NCBI GenBank assembly: GCA_041494805.1
Contig: JBGQBN010000090.1
Location: 1-9,705, forward strand
Direction: 5' to 3'
From: JBGQBN01 sp041494805
Lineage (GTDB): Bacteria; Acidobacteriota; Terriglobia; Terriglobales; Acidobacteriaceae
Length of the DNA: 9,705 nt
Both the position numbers and the translations under genes were made by a program. Position 1 is the stretch's first letter. Each line of letters starts with the position of its first letter. This document shows, one piece after another, positions 1-6,043 of the stretch. The notes under the pieces were generated by a model that made no database searches, had not been told where the DNA came from, and worked only from the letters and a program-made list of their open reading frames with translations.

Positions 1-1
1 C

Positions 2-685
2 CCTCTTCTACTTGTTTCTGCCCTGCTGCTCTCGGCACAAACGCCTCCTGAGGTCGAAATCACCGCCGAGCCCTCGCATCATCTCGCCCTGGAAAATGCC
101 TACGTGCGCGTGTTCAAGGTAGAAGTCGCTCCCCACGCGGCGACTCTCCTGCACCGCCACCGCCACGATTACCTTTTCGTGACCCTGGGCCCCAGCGAGG
201 TCGAGAATGACGTAGCCGGAAAGCCGCCCGTAACCCTCAAGCTGCAGGACGGCGAAACCCACTTCACCCCCGGCGAATTTGCCCACATCGCAAGAAATCT
301 TTCCAGCCAGCCCTTCCGCAACGTGACCATTGAGGTCCTCAAAGATGAAGAAGCGCACAAAACACCTCCACCGCAGTGGGACGAAGAACGCGGGCTGCAC
401 GTCCTGCACGGCGGCACCCAGGACATCATGTTTGTAAAGGATGGCGTGCGCGTTTCAGAGATTGCACTTCAGCCGGGAGCGATGCTTCCCAAGCATCACC
501 ATACCGGACCGCACCTGGTCGTGGCCGTCACCGATCTGGAGATGCGCAGCGATGTAGAGGGCAAGGGCGTTTCCACCAAGAATCTTCAAGCGGGTAACAT
601 CGCCTGGGTGGACGGTGGATTCACCCACACGTTGACCAACATAGGCAAGCAGGAAGCAAAGTTCATCACCCTGGAATTCCACTGA
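2..685 (+). CDS. Secreted bicupin-domain protein, 5' end cut by window edge
   Basis: The reading frame is open from base 2 to the TGA at 683-685, so the start codon lies left of the window. The first visible residues form a hydrophobic leucine-rich stretch ending in S-A-Q-T-P, which looks like the end of a signal peptide, so the protein is probably exported. Two cupin barrels follow. The first has a His-rich metal motif (H-R-H-R-H-D, codons about 152-169) and the second a similar cluster (K-H-H-H-T-G-P-H, about 490-515) followed by the G-x-x-x-W-x-D-G-G-x-x-H cupin motif 2. The histidines imply a divalent metal, but substrate and reaction cannot be told. The internal GTG at 104 would give a shorter product but would discard the export signal and part of the first barrel. 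The gene is convergent with the minus-strand gene ending at 736. Confidence 0.85.
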   Translation, partial: PLLLVSALLLSAQTPPEVEITAEPSHHLALENAYVRVFKVEVAPHAATLLHRHRHDYLFVTLGPSEVENDVAGKPPVTLKLQDGETHFTPGEFAHIARNLSSQPFRNVTIEVLKDEEAHKTPPPQWDEERGLHVLHGGTQDIMFVKDGVRVSEIALQPGAMLPKHHHTGPHLVVAVTDLEMRSDVEGKGVSTKNLQAGNIAWVDGGFTHTLTNIGKQEAKFITLEFH

Positions 686-688
686 TGA

Positions 689-713
689 TGTAGCGCGGGC
701 GCCCTCGCCCGCG
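689..713. repeat. REP-like palindrome between convergent genes
   Basis: TGTAG is followed by a perfect 8-bp stem (694-701 pairing with 706-713) around a CCCT loop. It lies between two converging stop codons, so it could act as a transcript-end hairpin for both genes, although no T-run directly follows it on either strand. The same pattern, TGTAG followed by a CGCGRGCG stem and a YCYT loop, recurs at 9562-9589, which marks it as a dispersed repeat. Confidence 0.6.
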
Positions 714-735
714 AAGCCTGCACGTGCGCGTTTTT

Positions 736-1644
736 CTACTGCCCATTCGCCAGACAGGGCGGAATTTCAATCTCGGCCGTCTTGCCAATGTCGTAGTAGT
801 CCATGCGCATGCTGCCGCGTCCCTCGGGATCATTCATCTCGATGCGCATCGGCAGCCCGCTGTCTTTGGCCACATACAGACGCACCGGCCCGCGAAGCTG
901 GTCGCGCTCGCGCGTATAGAACTCATAGGCGGCGGCCGCCGTACCCTCGACCGCCTGGTCACCAAGCGCACGCAGATCCGTCAACTGGTTCGGATTTTTC
1001 TGGCCGCTGGTGTCCCCGCCCCCAGCTCCCGGCACGCATTGCCACGAGAAGAAGTCCTTCGCCTTCTTTTCCAGCCGCGCCGCCTGCATGTGCGCCAAGG
1101 CGGTGGTCCCGGCAATCATCCCGGCATTCATCATCCCCATGGGGCCGCCGGCCATGGCTCTGGTGATGGCCGTGCTGGCCTGCATGTCGAGCATCGCCAT
1201 CTGCATCTGCAGCTGGGCCTCACCGAGCTTCAGCAAGCGCGGCACCGCGGGCGAAGTGATCAGCCGCGCGGCCTTGCCGTTCTGCACCACGGAACGGATT
1301 TCCCAGTCGTCAATCGTGTTTCGGATATCCGTAGCCGGTATGCGCATGTGCATCGTCACTTGCCGCGTGCCGCCCTGCACCAGCATTTCCATGGGTGCAA
1401 AGCCCATTCCTGACGCCGCCATCTGTGCCATGCGAGGGTCCTTCGACTCCATGGTCATGCGCAGGTGATACGCCGGCTGCTTCTCCAGCTGCCGGAACGC
1501 GTTGTAAACCGGACTGTCTTCCGGAACCGGCACGCCGGCCGGCTTAGTCTGTGCCAGCGCCAAAGGCGCACCCATGGCCGCCATGGCAGCGATCATCACG
1601 ACGGGTCGTGCAAGTCGGGATACTGATAGTGATAAGGGTTTCAT
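736..1644 (-). CDS. Exported methionine-rich LolA/LppX-fold-like protein
   Basis: This is a 302-aa protein read on the minus strand. The chosen start at 1644 gives an immediate signal peptide: K2, a hydrophobic core at about residues 14-30, and an A-L-A/Q cleavage site after residue 31. The frame remains open upstream to about 1848, but that extension would bury the signal sequence. The C-terminal half (roughly residues 215-300) reads like the LolA/LppX-type beta half-barrel found in many exported Acidobacteria proteins: an A-A-Y-E-F-Y strand, then R-L-Y-V-A-K-D-S-G-L-P-M-R-I-E and M-D-Y-Y-D-I. This is fold-level recognition only. Residues 61-187 hold about 19 methionines, including M-Q-M-Q-M-A-M and M-G-M-M runs. 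No clear Shine-Dalgarno sequence precedes the start. It is divergent from the kinase. Function is unknown; envelope lipid or lipoprotein handling, or metal binding, are possible. Confidence 0.7.
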   Translation of the reverse strand: MKPLSLSVSRLARPVVMIAAMAAMGAPLALAQTKPAGVPVPEDSPVYNAFRQLEKQPAYHLRMTMESKDPRMAQMAASGMGFAPMEMLVQGGTRQVTMHMRIPATDIRNTIDDWEIRSVVQNGKAARLITSPAVPRLLKLGEAQLQMQMAMLDMQASTAITRAMAGGPMGMMNAGMIAGTTALAHMQAARLEKKAKDFFSWQCVPGAGGGDTSGQKNPNQLTDLRALGDQAVEGTAAAAYEFYTRERDQLRGPVRLYVAKDSGLPMRIEMNDPEGRGSMRMDYYDIGKTAEIEIPPCLANGQ

Positions 1645-1706
1645 TTGATTAACCAAGATTGGATTGACCAGAAACGAAGGGCAGTGTGCCCCGGGCAAGC
1701 CGCAAT

Positions 1707-1712
1707 TGTCAA
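1707..1712 (-). promoter_or_regulatory. Possible -35 box for the minus-strand LolA-like gene
   Basis: On the minus strand the sequence at 1712-1707 reads TTGACA, a perfect -35 hexamer, about 65 bases upstream of the start at 1644. The best -10 candidate at 18-bp spacing (CACACT, 1688-1683) matches only three of six consensus positions, so this is a weak call. Confidence 0.3.
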
Positions 1713-1758
1713 ATGGAATGGCGCAATGCGTTTCCGCTGCCGCTCTTCGCGTCATACC

Positions 1759-1785
1759 TGTGAATAGGATCACATGGCACTGTGA
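1759..1785 (+). promoter_or_regulatory. CRP-type operator with three evenly spaced half-sites
   Basis: TGTGAATAGGATCACA at 1759-1774 is a perfect TGTGA-N6-TCACA palindrome, the consensus of CRP-family regulators. A third half-site, TGTGA at 1781-1785, continues the series, so the three half-sites begin at 1759, 1770 and 1781, exactly 11 bp (one helical turn) apart. The core is centred near 1766.5, about 64 bp upstream of the start point predicted from the promoter at 1795-1824, a distance typical of activator binding. It sits between the divergent LolA-like and kinase genes and could serve either. Which regulator binds here cannot be told from this window. Confidence 0.5.
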
Positions 1786-1794
1786 CCAGGGTGC

Positions 1795-1824
1795 TTGTGA
1801 AGTGGAACCACACCGGTGTAGAGT
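1795..1824 (+). promoter_or_regulatory. Candidate sigma-70 promoter for the kinase gene
   Basis: TTGTGA (1795-1800, four of six matches to TTGACA) and TAGAGT (1819-1824, four of six matches to TATAAT) are separated by 18 bp. It lies just downstream of the CRP-like site and would give a leader of roughly 115 bases to the ATG at 1948. Both hexamers are imperfect, so confidence is low. Confidence 0.3.
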
Positions 1825-1947
1825 GCGACCGCGAAGAGAATATGCCAATCAGTCATCGGCTGAGGCCAGCTTTGTTTGCTGGTAGCGGCTGGTACACGAA
1901 ATTCCTCCGCCCCCTCGGGCGCCAAATCGCTGATGCGGGTGTTCAGC

Positions 1948-4584
1948 ATGAGCACTGCCCGCAGAGCACTGATACCATTTCCTGCCCCGGACGACCTAAC
2001 GAGCAGACGCGTGGGGCGGTTTGTGATCCGCCACAAGCTGGGCGCCGGAGGGATGGGCGAGGTCTACTACGCGGAGGACAGCGAACTCAAGCGCCCGGTG
2101 GCCCTCAAGCGCGTAACCCACAAGCTGGGCAATGACCCCGAGGCCCGGCAACATATCCTGCACGAAGCCCGGCGTGCTTCCGCTCTCAGTTCCGAACACA
2201 TCGCCAGCATTTACGACGTAGTCGAAGATCTCGACGAATTCTTCCTGGTAATGGAATACGTCGAGGGCGTCACTCTGCGGCAGCGTTTGCAGAGCACGGG
2301 TCGCATGGCATTCGAGCCCTTTCTCCACCTCGCGCTGGAGTGTGCCGAGGCGCTAACCGAAGCGCAACAGAAAGGTATCGTTCATCGCGACCTCAAGCCG
2401 GAAAACATGATGCTCACTCCAGCGGGCCACATCAAGATCCTCGATTTTGGCCTGGCCCGCCGCCTTCCCGTCATCGACCACGCGGCGGCGACCGCCAGCA
2501 TGGAGAGCTGGAACGGCGGCTGTGTGGGTACACCGGGCTACATGGCTCCGGAAGTCCTGCTGGAGCAGGGACTGGATGCGCGTTCCGATATTTTTTCTCT
2601 CGGCGTCGTCTTCTACGAGATGCTGACCGGGCGCAGTCTGTTCTTCACGGAGAAACCCATGGTTACAGCCGACCGCATCCTGCACTATCAGCCGGCACCT
2701 ATGGGAGAGTTTGTAAGCGATGTGCCAGCGGAGTTGGAGCGGATTGTCGCCAAGATGTTGGCCAAAGATCCAAACCAGCGCTACTCCACCGCTGCTCACC
2801 TGCTCGCAGATCTACGCGCCCTGGAAAAAGATGTAAACCAACCGTCGATGCTGCCGGTCTCTGGGCGGGGCGGGCAACGGTGGCAAGCGGCATCTCGTCG
2901 CGGCGTCACCTTGCTGCTGGTGGTGCTCGCGCTCTCGGTATTCCCAGGCCTGTGGCCCCACCTGCTGCCACTGCCCGACAAGAAGCACCTTGCCGTGCTG
3001 CCGTTTGTCCCTACGGGGGAAGATCCTGGAGCGCGCGCTTTCTGCCGCGGCCTCACGGAGACACTGACTGCCAAGCTCAGCCAGCTCTCCGACAAATATC
3101 CCGTGCAGGTGGTGTCACCCAGCGCGATTCGGGCGCAGTCAGCGGCTTCTGTGGAGCAAGCGCGCATGGAGTTGGGAGCGAACTTGGTACTCGAGGGCAG
3201 TTTTCACCAGGCTGGGCAGAACGTGCGCGTCACCTACGACCTGGTGGATGCAAGTACACACCGCGTTCTACGCGCCGATACGATTACTGCCGGAGCCGAC
3301 AACCCGTTCGCCCTGGAGGACCGCGTCGTGGACAGCGCTCTTCATGCTTTGGACGTGGAACTCAGCAAGGAGGAGCGGCACACCCTGGAGACGCATGGTA
3401 CCAACCAGCCGGCGGCTTATGACTTCTACCTGCGCGGCCGTGGCTACCTGCAGGAATATCAGAAAGCGGAGAACATCGACAGCGCGATCGAGGTCTTCCA
3501 GCGTGCTTTGGACCGCGATCCCAAGTTTGCCCTGGCCTACGCCGGCCTGGGCGAAAGCTACTGGCAGAAATATGTGTTTAGCCATGACCGCGCATGGGTG
3601 GCGAAGGCCCTGGAAGCTTGCCAGCAGGCCGGCGTCAGTGGCTACGGATACACCTGCCTGGGCGTGGTCTACAACGGTACTGGCAGGTACGAGGAAGCCG
3701 CGGCTGAATTCCAACGCGCCCTCGAGGCTGACCGTACTAACGATGAGGCTTATCGCGGGCTGGCTGCTGCCTACGAGCACATGGGCAAATTGGCCGAAGC
3801 GGAACAAACCCATCACCGTGCGATCAGCGTCCGCCCGGAATACTGGGCCGGCTATAGCTGGCTCGGTTTATTTCTTTTTAACCAGGCGCGCTACCAGGAA
3901 GCCGCCAGGATGTTTACCCAGGTCACAGCCTTGGCCCCCGACAATTTTCGCGGCTATAGCAACCTGGGTGGAGTCTACATCGCACAGGGCCGCTACGCCG
4001 ACGCCATCCCCGTGTTTGAACGCTCGGTCAGCATTCGGCCCACCCCGGACGCCTACTCCAACCTGGGTACGGCCTATTTCTATCTGCGGCGCTTCACCGA
4101 GGCGTCGCAGGCGTACGAGCAGGCTGCGAAGCTCGACCAGCGCAACCGCACTTCGTGGGGCAATCTGGGCGATGCCTATTACTGGGATCCAGGCCACCGC
4201 TCCCAGTCGGTTGCCGCCTACCGCAAAGCGATTTTGCTGGGTGAAGAAGAGTTGCAGGTCAACCCGCGCAGTGCGGATTTACTGAGCTACGTTGGCCTTT
4301 ATCACGCCATGCTGCGCGAGGAGGCGGCGGCGCGGGCCAATCTGAACCGCGCCCTGGCCCTGGCCCCCACCAACGCCGAGGTCTTGTACAACGCAGCCTT
4401 GGTCACCAACCAGCTCGGCGATGAGACCCGAAGCACCGTCTGGCTGCGCAAAGCCCTCAACGCCGGCGTGACCGCGGACCTGTTACGCAGCAGCCCCAAT
4501 TTTGACAACTTACGTTCCAGCAAACCATTTCAACAGCTTCTGCGGGAGAAGCACCTTGCAGACATAAACCAACGGCCCCAGTAG
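1948..4584 (+). CDS. Membrane-anchored Ser/Thr protein kinase with TolB-like domain and TPR repeats
   Basis: This is an 878-aa protein from the chosen ATG. Hanks-type kinase motifs are all present: the glycine loop G-A-G-G-M-G-E-V, lysine K54 in V-A-L-K, H-R-D-L-K-P-E-N with catalytic D148, DFG at 166-168, and G-T-P-G-Y-M-A-P-E ending at E202. A single TM helix lies at about 320-340. Residues about 345-475 (from K-K-H-L-A-V-L-P-F) resemble the TolB N-terminal-like module found after kinases or cyclases, and about 490-870 is a TPR array (repeated A-x-x-x-L-G and Y-x-x-A motifs). The kinase should be cytoplasmic with the TolB/TPR part outside, probably sensing or binding partners. The start is uncertain: ATG 1933 and TTG 1876 are in frame, and none has a strong Shine-Dalgarno sequence. 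ATG 1948 begins about 26 residues before the kinase fold and was chosen for that reason. Confidence 0.93.
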   Translation: MSTARRALIPFPAPDDLTSRRVGRFVIRHKLGAGGMGEVYYAEDSELKRPVALKRVTHKLGNDPEARQHILHEARRASALSSEHIASIYDVVEDLDEFFLVMEYVEGVTLRQRLQSTGRMAFEPFLHLALECAEALTEAQQKGIVHRDLKPENMMLTPAGHIKILDFGLARRLPVIDHAAATASMESWNGGCVGTPGYMAPEVLLEQGLDARSDIFSLGVVFYEMLTGRSLFFTEKPMVTADRILHYQPAPMGEFVSDVPAELERIVAKMLAKDPNQRYSTAAHLLADLRALEKDVNQPSMLPVSGRGGQRWQAASRRGVTLLLVVLALSVFPGLWPHLLPLPDKKHLAVLPFVPTGEDPGARAFCRGLTETLTAKLSQLSDKYPVQVVSPSAIRAQSAASVEQARMELGANLVLEGSFHQAGQNVRVTYDLVDASTHRVLRADTITAGADNPFALEDRVVDSALHALDVELSKEERHTLETHGTNQPAAYDFYLRGRGYLQEYQKAENIDSAIEVFQRALDRDPKFALAYAGLGESYWQKYVFSHDRAWVAKALEACQQAGVSGYGYTCLGVVYNGTGRYEEAAAEFQRALEADRTNDEAYRGLAAAYEHMGKLAEAEQTHHRAISVRPEYWAGYSWLGLFLFNQARYQEAARMFTQVTALAPDNFRGYSNLGGVYIAQGRYADAIPVFERSVSIRPTPDAYSNLGTAYFYLRRFTEASQAYEQAAKLDQRNRTSWGNLGDAYYWDPGHRSQSVAAYRKAILLGEEELQVNPRSADLLSYVGLYHAMLREEAAARANLNRALALAPTNAEVLYNAALVTNQLGDETRSTVWLRKALNAGVTADLLRSSPNFDNLRSSKPFQQLLREKHLADINQRPQ

Positions 4585-4636
4585 AACTTAGTCAATAGTC
4601 GAGAAGTAGTTCGTTATCCCTATTCAGGAGGTAGTT

Positions 4637-5008
4637 ATGGCAGCATTACCAGTACACGTAGCCGGAAACATTTGGGTTGGGGTTGATTTGATCACGGCGA
4701 AAGTGACCTCCGACCCCATACGAATCAGCAAGAAAGCGAAGCAGGAAGTAGAGTGGTACTGCCTCGACAAAAAAGATAGCGTCCTGGTGTGCTTCGAAGA
4801 ACCAGACCCGAAAAGGAACGGTCAGAAACGAAGCCCATTCGAAGCCACGGAATTTCTTGTGCCCATGGGCGGCAGCGTTTGTTCCGGACCACCGGGAGAT
4901 CACGCCACACCGGACGAGAACAACGCCTACAAGTACGCAATCTACAACGTCGACTCCACCGGAAGAAAAACACTTCTGTTGGATCCAAGGATCATCATCA
5001 CACCGTAG
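4637..5008 (+). CDS. Small conserved-looking protein of unknown function, downstream of kinase
   Basis: This is a 123-aa protein with an excellent Shine-Dalgarno sequence (AGGAGG at 4626-4631, 5 bases before ATG), which fixes the start. It begins 52 bases after the kinase stop in the same direction, so co-transcription is plausible. There is no signal peptide or TM segment. It appears beta-rich, with alternating hydrophobic strands (V-E-W-Y-C-L and S-V-L-V-C-F), two cysteines in those strands and a third in V-C-S-G-P-P, and a C-terminus Y-K-Y-A-I-Y-N-V then L-L-L-D-P-R-I-I-I-T-P. That ending resembles a cupredoxin-like or Ig-like last strand pair, but no copper-ligand set is evident. I do not recognise a family. 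Location beside the kinase suggests a substrate or partner, but this is only inference from context. Confidence 0.75.
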   Translation: MAALPVHVAGNIWVGVDLITAKVTSDPIRISKKAKQEVEWYCLDKKDSVLVCFEEPDPKRNGQKRSPFEATEFLVPMGGSVCSGPPGDHATPDENNAYKYAIYNVDSTGRKTLLLDPRIIITP

Positions 5009-5018
5009 TCGAGGGTTT

Positions 5019-5048
5019 CCTGTGGGCAGCTCCTAAGCTGCTCACAGG
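5019..5048. repeat. Long stem-loop after the small ORF
   Basis: A 13-bp stem (5019-5031 with 5036-5048, twelve Watson-Crick pairs and one G-T) closes on a CCTA loop, ten bases after the stop at 5008. No U-run follows, so it is not a canonical intrinsic terminator. It may stabilise the 3' end of the kinase/small-protein transcript. Confidence 0.55.
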
Positions 5049-5070
5049 GAGATTCCGTCAGTGGTTGAAT

Positions 5071-5096
5071 GGGGACAGGTCGCAGGGCCTGTCCCC
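5071..5096. repeat. Perfect inverted repeat GGGGACAGG / CCTGTCCCC
   Basis: A perfect 9-bp inverted repeat (5071-5079 with 5088-5096) encloses an 8-base loop, TCGCAGGG. It lies 22 bases after the stem-loop at 5019-5048. It has the look of a dispersed REP-type palindrome. No second copy is seen in this window. Confidence 0.5.
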
Positions 5097-5284
5097 AGGT
5101 AGACAAAATTCCCGCGAAGTCCCTAAAAGTCAAGGTCTCACCAAGCCCAAATCCCGCCCACAAGGACTGTCAATACCCAAAAATTACACGATCACCCGTA
5201 TCTGATGCATCCACACCAGATAAACACCCCACCCCCATGTCCCATTTCTCCCCTCCAAATTGATAAACTGAATATATAGGACAG
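5097..5284. other. Non-coding stretch before nuclease gene
   Basis: With the two hairpins before it and the terminator after it, this forms a 333-base gene-free interval (5009-5341). It is pyrimidine-rich on the plus strand, with C-runs near 5226-5256. It contains a short interrupted inverted repeat (TATCTG 5199-5204 with CAGATA 5217-5222) and an AT-rich TATATA at 5273-5278 that could be a -10 box, though no good -35 lies at the right distance. I see no convincing coding frame. A small RNA ending at the terminator near 5325 is possible but not supported by anything specific. Confidence 0.4.
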
Positions 5285-5325
5285 AAAAAACGAAGGCGCG
5301 GTCCCTCCAGGGCCGCGCCTTTTTT
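5285..5325. terminator. Strong bidirectional-looking intrinsic terminator
   Basis: AAGGCGCGG (5293-5301) pairs perfectly with CCGCGCCTT (5313-5321), extended across a one-base bulge by CCCT/AGGG around a two-base gap. A run of six T follows (5320-5325), and six A precede the stem (5285-5290), so it could stop transcripts from either side. It ends only 16 bases before the ATG at 5342, so it lies in the leader position of that gene. Confidence 0.8.
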
Positions 5326-5341
5326 CGTTTCGGACAAACCA

Positions 5342-5848
5342 ATGAACCCGGGCAGTCAAATCAAGAACAGCAAACTCCGCGGCGAGTGGGCCGAACTCCG
5401 CTTCATGACCCGCGCCGCAGAACACGGCATCATGTTCTCCAAGCCCTGGGGCGACTCCGCCCCCTACGACCTAATGCTGGAACACCAAGGCCGCGTCCTA
5501 CGCATCCAGGTAAAGTCCACCATGCGCAAGGTCCGAGGCATCTACCGCTGCCACGTCCCAACCGCTGCTTGTCATCCTGAGGCCCGCGCTTTTTGCGGGC
5601 CGAAGGACCTGGGCGCGCCGTGCGAAGCCTCGCGCTTTTTGCGAGGCAAGAATCGCACGCTTGGCGCGCATCCTAATCCCCGCCAATCCCAAATCGACTT
5701 CGTAGCCGCCTACATAATCCCCGAAGACCTCTGGTACATCCTCCCCGCCCCACTAGCCACCCGCCTAACCGGCCACATTTCCCTCTCCCCCCACCGCAAA
5801 GGACACAAATACGAACCCTACCTCGAAGCCTGGCACCTCCTGCTCTAA
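5342..5848 (+). CDS. PD-(D/E)XK endonuclease-like protein with in-frame repeat insertion
   Basis: This is a 168-aa protein. The N-terminal half carries the PD-(D/E)XK nuclease signature: an acidic helix G-E-W-A-E-L (E15/E18), D43 in P-Y-D-L-M-L-E, and the I-Q-V-K core (Q56, K58). The C-terminal part has I-D-F-V-A-A-Y-I-I-P-E-D and W-Y-I-L-P. This pattern fits the small nuclease family related to the cyanobacterial intron endonuclease I-Ssp6803I (Pfam PDDEXK_5); from memory such proteins run about 130-140 residues. The extra length matches residues 78-109, which are encoded by two stem-loop repeats (5569-5669) and look like low-complexity filler. Catalytic residues sit outside the insertion, so activity may survive. 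A strong terminator stands just upstream and there is no clear Shine-Dalgarno sequence, so expression may be low. Function in the cell is unknown. Confidence 0.8.
   Translation: MNPGSQIKNSKLRGEWAELRFMTRAAEHGIMFSKPWGDSAPYDLMLEHQGRVLRIQVKSTMRKVRGIYRCHVPTAACHPEARAFCGPKDLGAPCEASRFLRGKNRTLGAHPNPRQSQIDFVAAYIIPEDLWYILPAPLATRLTGHISLSPHRKGHKYEPYLEAWHLLL
5569..5610 (+). repeat. TGTCATCC-family repeat, copy inside the nuclease gene
   Basis: It starts TTGTCATCCTGAG and ends GAAGGACCT. Its centre is a hairpin with a perfect 7-bp stem (5581-5587 with 5595-5601) and a GCTTTTT loop. The ends match the copies at 5864, 5977 and 6403, while the central hairpin differs. It is read through in frame by the surrounding gene. 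Confidence 0.7.
5613..5669. repeat. Compound stem-loop inside the nuclease gene
   Basis: Outer stem GCGCGCC (5613-5619) pairs with 5663-5669. Middle stem GTGCGA (5620-5625) pairs with 5653-5658. Inner stem GCCTCGC (5627-5633) pairs with 5641-5647 around a GCTTTTT loop, the same loop as the adjacent repeat at 5588-5594. CATCCT at 5573-5578 and again at 5669-5674 bracket the insertion exactly 96 bp (32 codons) apart, like a target-site duplication or slippage junction. Confidence 0.65.
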
Positions 5849-5863
5849 ACTGCTCTGTGCTGA

Positions 5864-5898
5864 TTGTCATCCCGAGCGAAGTCGAGGGACCCTGTGTT
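5864..5898 (+). repeat. TGTCATCC-family repeat, short form
   Basis: This 35-bp copy begins TTGTCATCCCGAGCGAAG and ends GAGGGACCCTGTGTT. It matches the copy at 6403-6437 at 34 of 35 positions and faces an inverted, longer copy at 5977-6043. Confidence 0.8.
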
Positions 5899-5917
5899 CA
5901 GCTTGCACCGCCAATCC

Positions 5918-5933
5918 TGTGACATCTGTCACA
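5918..5933. promoter_or_regulatory. CRP-type palindrome TGTGA-N6-TCACA
   Basis: TGTGACATCTGTCACA is a perfect CRP-consensus palindrome, extended by one further C-G pair on each side. It lies in the 78-bp spacer between two inverted repeat copies and about 110 bp upstream of the GIY-YIG start at 6043. It may be a regulatory site, or simply another palindrome belonging to the repeat cassette. Confidence 0.35.
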
Positions 5934-5976
5934 GACGTATCCACCCGCGAAGCACAAAAATACCCGGCAGCAGCAA

Positions 5977-6043
5977 AACACAAGGTCCCTCGACTCCGCA
6001 TCGTGTTTCGCGTCGCGAAACCGATGCTCCGCTCGGGATGACA
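5977..6043 (-). repeat. TGTCATCC-family repeat, long form, inverted
   Basis: Read on the minus strand it starts TGTCATCCCGAGCGGAG and ends GAGTCGAGGGACCTTGTGTT. Between these ends sits an extra hairpin (5998-6027): stems of 6 bp and 8 bp separated by one bulged base. It faces the copy at 5864-5898, giving a MITE-like inverted pair 180 bp long. Its outer end overlaps the first base of the ATG proposed for the GIY-YIG gene. Confidence 0.75.

Noticed and set aside
724..1413. 229-codon open frame opposite the LolA-like gene
   Set aside because: It is antisense to a gene with a signal peptide and is His/Arg/Leu rich without motifs.
1645..1848. N-terminal extension of the LolA-like protein
   Set aside because: It would place about 68 residues before a clear signal peptide and run through the divergent promoter region.
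3248..4285. 345-codon open frame on the plus strand
   Set aside because: It lies in another frame of the kinase/TPR gene and its composition (Arg, Pro, Ser, Trp rich) is that of a shadow frame in GC-rich DNA.
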